This document shows positions 42,310 through 42,811 of a DNA stretch of 42,811 nucleotides, one piece after another. Below the pieces are notes generated by a model. That model did not search any database and was not told the origin of the DNA. It worked only from the letters and a program-made list of their open reading frames with translations. Source of the DNA: Streptomyces jumonjinensis (lineage in GTDB: Bacteria; Actinomycetota; Actinomycetes; Streptomycetales; Streptomycetaceae). The position numbers were made by a program, and so were the translations under genes. The stretch lies in the NCBI RefSeq assembly GCF_009600885.1, contig NZ_VCLA01000167.1, positions 1 through 42,811 on the forward strand, in the 5' to 3' direction. The stretch's first letter is position 1, and each line of letters starts with the position of its first letter.

Positions 42310-42345
42310 GGCGGCCCCCCGGACCGTGAGATCCGGGGGGCCGCC
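42310..42345. terminator. Strong bidirectional terminator
   Basis: A perfect 14-bp stem (GGCGGCCCCCCGGA with TCCGGGGGGCCGCC) and an 8-base loop between the convergent monooxygenase and protease-like genes. Confidence 0.85.
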
Positions 42346-42367
42346 TTCACTGCGTACGGCGAGCGGT

Positions 42368-42811
42368 CTACTTGCCGAAGTAGGCGTCGTAGACGGTCAC
42401 CGATCCGGTGTTGCCCTTCTTGTCGGTGACCTTGGCGCGCAGGGCCAGGGACTTGCCCTTGGCCGGGTTCTTGACGCTGACCTCGCCCTTGGCGACGGTC
42501 AGCTTCTTCCAGCTCTTGCCCGCGTCGTACGAGACGTGGACGGACAGGGACTTGAGGCCCTTGCCCGCCGCCGGGCCCTGGACGGTCACCGGCACGGACT
42601 GCGTCCTGCCCGCCGGGGCGGTGCTGTCCAGGCCGACCTTCGCGCCGAAGCGGGCCGTGGAGACCGGCAGCTTCGCCAGCTTGCCCTCGGCCGCCCTCTT
42701 GGACCGGAAGGTCCACTCGGCGTCGATCCGGCTGGCGGCCTTCGACACGTCCGCACTCCGCCTGACCGAGGTCGCCAGCGTGTATCCGGCGTCGCCCGAG
42801 CCGACCGTGAA
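42368..42811 (-). CDS. C-terminal end of a large secreted protein, probably S8 serine protease
   Basis: The frame is open to the right edge of the window, so only the last ~147 residues are present, beginning FTVGSGDAGYTLATSVRRSA. The segment forms two beta-sandwich-like modules with SVPVTVQGPAAGKGLKSL, VSYDAGKSWKKLTV and VTDKKGNTGSVTVYDAYFGK. This arrangement recalls the C-terminal domain of large Streptomyces subtilisin-like (S8) secreted peptidases, but no catalytic residue lies inside the window, so the protease call is inference. A shorter gene starting at GTG 42748 would lack half of the first module and is unlikely. Confidence 0.6.
   Translation of the reverse strand, partial: FTVGSGDAGYTLATSVRRSADVSKAASRIDAEWTFRSKRAAEGKLAKLPVSTARFGAKVGLDSTAPAGRTQSVPVTVQGPAAGKGLKSLSVHVSYDAGKSWKKLTVAKGEVSVKNPAKGKSLALRAKVTDKKGNTGSVTVYDAYFGK

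Overview
This window looks like chromosomal DNA of a Streptomyces or a close relative. It is strongly GC-rich with third-position GC bias, starts genes with GTG and TTG as well as ATG, and uses many 4-base ATGA/GTGA stop-start overlaps. It carries a four-gene Cvn 'conservon', a Lon gene with a HAIR element, and a Ku/LigD-polymerase pair. From memory, the order (2-oxoglutarate decarboxylase, two-component system, lon, conservon, PBP/RodA, LigD-Pol/Ku) resembles a core region of S. coelicolor; I could not check this.

Layout. (1) 1-3056: start of kgd, then a response regulator/sensor kinase pair and a spermidine-synthase-fold protein. (2) 3057-3586: non-coding DNA holding copy A of a dispersed repeat. 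(3) 3587-7845: a tightly coupled five-gene operon of ECF sigma factor, six-helix zinc anti-sigma protein, ABC ATPase and two membrane proteins. (4) 7846-10693: an intergenic region with ClgR-like and HspR (HAIR) sites, lon, then two tandem-repeat arrays around a terminator. (5) 10694-14057: Cys-rich pentapeptide protein, secreted GH25 muramidase, MarR regulator, PP2C-like phosphatase. (6) 14431-20386: conservon cvnABCD followed by a StyA-like flavin monooxygenase. (7) 20329-23949: NlpC/P60 hydrolase overlapping the monooxygenase tail-to-tail, a small conserved-looking protein, repeat copy B in inverted orientation, a possible tRNA-derived scar, a foreign-looking XRE regulator and a 34-bp perfect palindrome. 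(8) 23950-28888: DinB-like protein, TetR regulator, two divergent diiron enzymes (one AurF-like), Uma2-type nuclease, DUF3291-like protein. (9) 29014-34338: PBP2-type transpeptidase with RodA/FtsW partner, then a sensor kinase with a lipoprotein but no response regulator. (10) 34409-38155: zinc-ribbon protein, HEAT-repeat protein and a divergent NERD protein. (11) 38260-42811: LigD-type polymerase and Ku (NHEJ), TetR regulator with a candidate operator, FMO-like monooxygenase, and the C-terminal end of what is probably a secreted serine protease.

Themes: envelope sensing and building (two kinases, ECF system, NlpC/P60, GH25, PBP/RodA), protein quality control (Lon), and redox enzymes paired with local regulators (conservon/StyA-like, TetR/diiron, TetR/FMO). 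The least explained pieces are the inverted pair of ~250-bp repeats with 16-bp terminal inverted repeats, the 34-bp palindrome, and the foreign regulator beside a T-arm-like scar. No complete tRNA, rRNA, CRISPR array or transposase gene was seen.
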